From JACQCV01 sp964634555 (GTDB taxonomy: Bacteria; Patescibacteriota; Minisyncoccia; Phycocordibacterales; UBA12445), in contig CAZWJJ010000027.1 of assembly GCA_964634555.1 (NCBI GenBank), positions 1 to 11,364 on the forward strand: DNA of 11,364 nt. Direction: 5' to 3'. Of this stretch, positions 10,030-11,364 are shown piece after piece. The notes below the pieces were generated by a model. The model was given only the letters and a program-made list of their open reading frames with translations. It searched no databases and was not told the origin of the DNA. A program made the translations under genes and the position numbers. The stretch's first letter is position 1; each line of letters opens with the position of its first letter.

Positions 10030-10698
10030 TTATTTAGCCTTTGTTCGGCCTGATAATATCTTCAAACTTTCATCCGGAGCAACAACGGCTAGATATTTAT
10101 ACTTCAAAGCATCAACTGGATTCAAATTTCTAACCTCATCCACAAAAGCCGACCCTATATTTCTAAAGCTTTTTGTGACTGTGCTGTCTGTCTTAGGGAT
10201 CAAAACCAAGGCTCTTTTGCCCTTTTTGTATGAGATCTTCTCATAACCTGAAACTTTTGAAAAATTATTCAAAATCTCTTGTGCGCCCTTTGTTTTTATA
10301 GTCTTTATGCCAAGATCATCGACAAAAAGCAGTTCACCGTCTCGTAATTTAGCAGAAAGAACTGTAAACAAAGCCTTGTTCTTCATATTTTTATTGATCT
10401 TTCGATCGTAGATCTTATCTTTTGTTGGGCCATGAGCAACACCTCCGCCAACCCAGATAGGAGATCGTGTAGAACCGTGTCGGGCGCGTCCAGTACCCTT
10501 CTGTTTCCATGGTTTTTTACCACCTCCACGAACATCACCGCGATCTTTTGCATGGGCCCAAGGCTTATGCTTTGAAGATTCCATCGACAAAATAACCTGA
10601 TTTACAAGATCGGCATTCCATTTTAATCCAAAAATGAACTCCGGCAGATTGATCATGCCTGTTTCCTCACCGTTTTTGTTGTATACCTTGGCTTCCAT
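10030..10698 (-). CDS. rplD: 50S ribosomal protein L4
   Basis: L4 binds domain I of 23S rRNA and sends a long loop into the exit tunnel; in E. coli it also represses the S10 operon, which is not shown here. The 222-residue product has the signature loop KDRGDVRGGGKKPWKQKGTG and RARHGSTRSPIWVGGGVAHG, then the C-terminal alpha/beta domain with ALFTVLSAKLRDGELLFVDD and LNPVDALKYKYLAVV. The length is slightly above the usual 200-210 because of the tail ending SGRTKAK. The ATG at 10698 is 24 nt after the rplC stop, with an AAGGA some 15 nt before it. An overlapping plus-strand frame at 10013-10246 is a shadow. Confidence 0.97.
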   Translation of the reverse strand: MEAKVYNKNGEETGMINLPEFIFGLKWNADLVNQVILSMESSKHKPWAHAKDRGDVRGGGKKPWKQKGTGRARHGSTRSPIWVGGGVAHGPTKDKIYDRKINKNMKNKALFTVLSAKLRDGELLFVDDLGIKTIKTKGAQEILNNFSKVSGYEKISYKKGKRALVLIPKTDSTVTKSFRNIGSAFVDEVRNLNPVDALKYKYLAVVAPDESLKILSGRTKAK

Positions 10699-10722
10699 TG
10701 CTTTATTTTTCAGTCCTTATTC

Positions 10723-11322
10723 TTAATTATATATTTCAACTAATGTTCCACGTCGGCCCGGAATAGCACCCTTGATAGCAACCATATTATTAGCCTTGTC
10801 GATCTGCAAAATCTGTAAATTTCTTACTGTGATTCTATCTGAACCCATTCGGCCGGCCATTCGCATGTTTTTCATAACTCCCTGTCGTCCACCTGCGCCA
10901 ATAGAACCTGGAGCCCTCTCGGAGTGCTTCTGGCCGTGAGTTCGAGGTCCGCCATGGAATCCGTGCCTCTTAACCACACCCTGAAAGCCCTTTCCCTTCG
11001 AAATTGCCGAAACTGTCACCTTTTCACCTTCATTAAATGAAGCCAAATCTAGACTATCACCTATATTTAAGGCGTTCTCTGAGCCACCGCGCCATTCTCG
11101 CAAGAACTGAAAACCAGCGGTAGAACTCTTCAATTTAGAAGCCAAATGACCCCTTACTGGCTTAGTTAGCCGATTTAGAGCCTTTTTACCGTAACCAAAC
11201 TGAACAGCTTCATAGCCGTCTTTTTCCTTATTTTTAAGAGCAGTAACCGTAACTGGGCCAGCAGACACCAAAGTAACTGGAAAAACCACGCCATTCTCGT
11301 CAAAGACCTGTGTCATATTCAT
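10723..11322 (-). CDS. rplC: 50S ribosomal protein L3
   Basis: L3 is an early-assembly 23S rRNA-binding protein whose loop reaches the peptidyl-transferase centre. The product of 199 residues shows MTQVFDENGVVFPVTLVSAG at the N-terminus, the loop KGKGFQGVVKRHGFHGGPRT then HGQKHSERAPGSIGAG, GRMGSDRITVRNLQI and the end GRRGTLVEIYN. The start is ATG 11322 because an in-frame TAG lies 12 nt upstream (11334-11332). Most L3 proteins begin with a few residues ending in (L)G(T/K)K before GMTQ. Here the codons just upstream would read GTK, preceded by the TAG, so the protein appears to lack that short N-terminal piece. TTAGGG before the ATG may serve as a weak ribosome binding site. rplD follows 24 nt downstream; rpsJ, normally before rplC, would lie outside the window. 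Confidence 0.97.
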   Translation of the reverse strand: MNMTQVFDENGVVFPVTLVSAGPVTVTALKNKEKDGYEAVQFGYGKKALNRLTKPVRGHLASKLKSSTAGFQFLREWRGGSENALNIGDSLDLASFNEGEKVTVSAISKGKGFQGVVKRHGFHGGPRTHGQKHSERAPGSIGAGGRQGVMKNMRMAGRMGSDRITVRNLQILQIDKANNMVAIKGAIPGRRGTLVEIYN

Positions 11323-11364
11323 TTTTGTACCCTAAGTCACTCGCTGCCTGCTTTGTTTCCTCTC

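Noticed and set aside
11332..11364. C-terminus of an upstream gene such as rpsJ on the minus strand
   Set aside because: Two frames end here (ERKQSRQRVT at TAG and RGNKAGSE at TGA). Neither matches a typical S10 C-terminus, and 10 codons are too few to decide.

Overview
The window looks like chromosomal DNA from a small-genome, AT-rich bacterium, most likely of the Candidate Phyla Radiation (Patescibacteria). That placement is an inference. It rests on the mix of a minimal ribosomal-protein cluster, apparently leaderless genes, very small membrane proteins, a stand-alone GIY-YIG gene and an S23-type four-helix-bundle gene. No rRNA is present to settle it.

Layout. (1) Bases 1-136 hold the 5' end of an unrecognised minus-strand gene with a consensus promoter and a leader of about 110 nt. 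(2) Bases 366-2100 are a trans-translation locus on the minus strand: smpB, then ssrA (tmRNA), both recognisable. A 440-bp four-helix-bundle cassette flanked by inverted arrays of 7-bp repeats sits between them. A frameshifted GIY-YIG endonuclease gene lies beyond the tmRNA 3' end and is closed by an exact 19-bp copy of that 3' end. (3) Bases 2127-3203 are a G+C-richer plus-strand transcription unit: promoter, two leader hairpins, one reading frame broken by a single TAA, and a terminator. The part after the TAA resembles a cold-shock (OB-fold) domain. (4) Bases 3226-3401 are degenerate palindromic GTCATTGCGAG repeats. (5) Bases 3411-4211 are a compact operon of three tiny membrane proteins. 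(6) Bases 4226-5160 encode a tyrosine recombinase, apparently leaderless. It is followed by an inverted-repeat element, a 39-bp direct repeat, another GTCATTGCGAG palindrome and an apparent orphan RNA transcription unit (5534-5845). (7) Bases 5886-6616 hold a minus-strand HAD-like hydrolase. (8) Bases 6776-8826 hold five small minus-strand genes, four of them related two-helix membrane proteins, in two modules that end in the same terminator hairpin. (9) Bases 8828-11322 hold rplC-rplD-rplW-rplB on the minus strand. This cluster appears to stop at a terminator right after rplB, where rpsS would normally follow.

How it works together. tmRNA and SmpB form the ribosome-rescue pair, and L3, L4, L23 and L2 build the large subunit. 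The rest is accessory material: small membrane proteins of unknown role, an integrase, and several repeat families that suggest past mobile-element activity around the ssrA gene and the recombinase gene. All functional calls come from reading the sequence; no database search was run.
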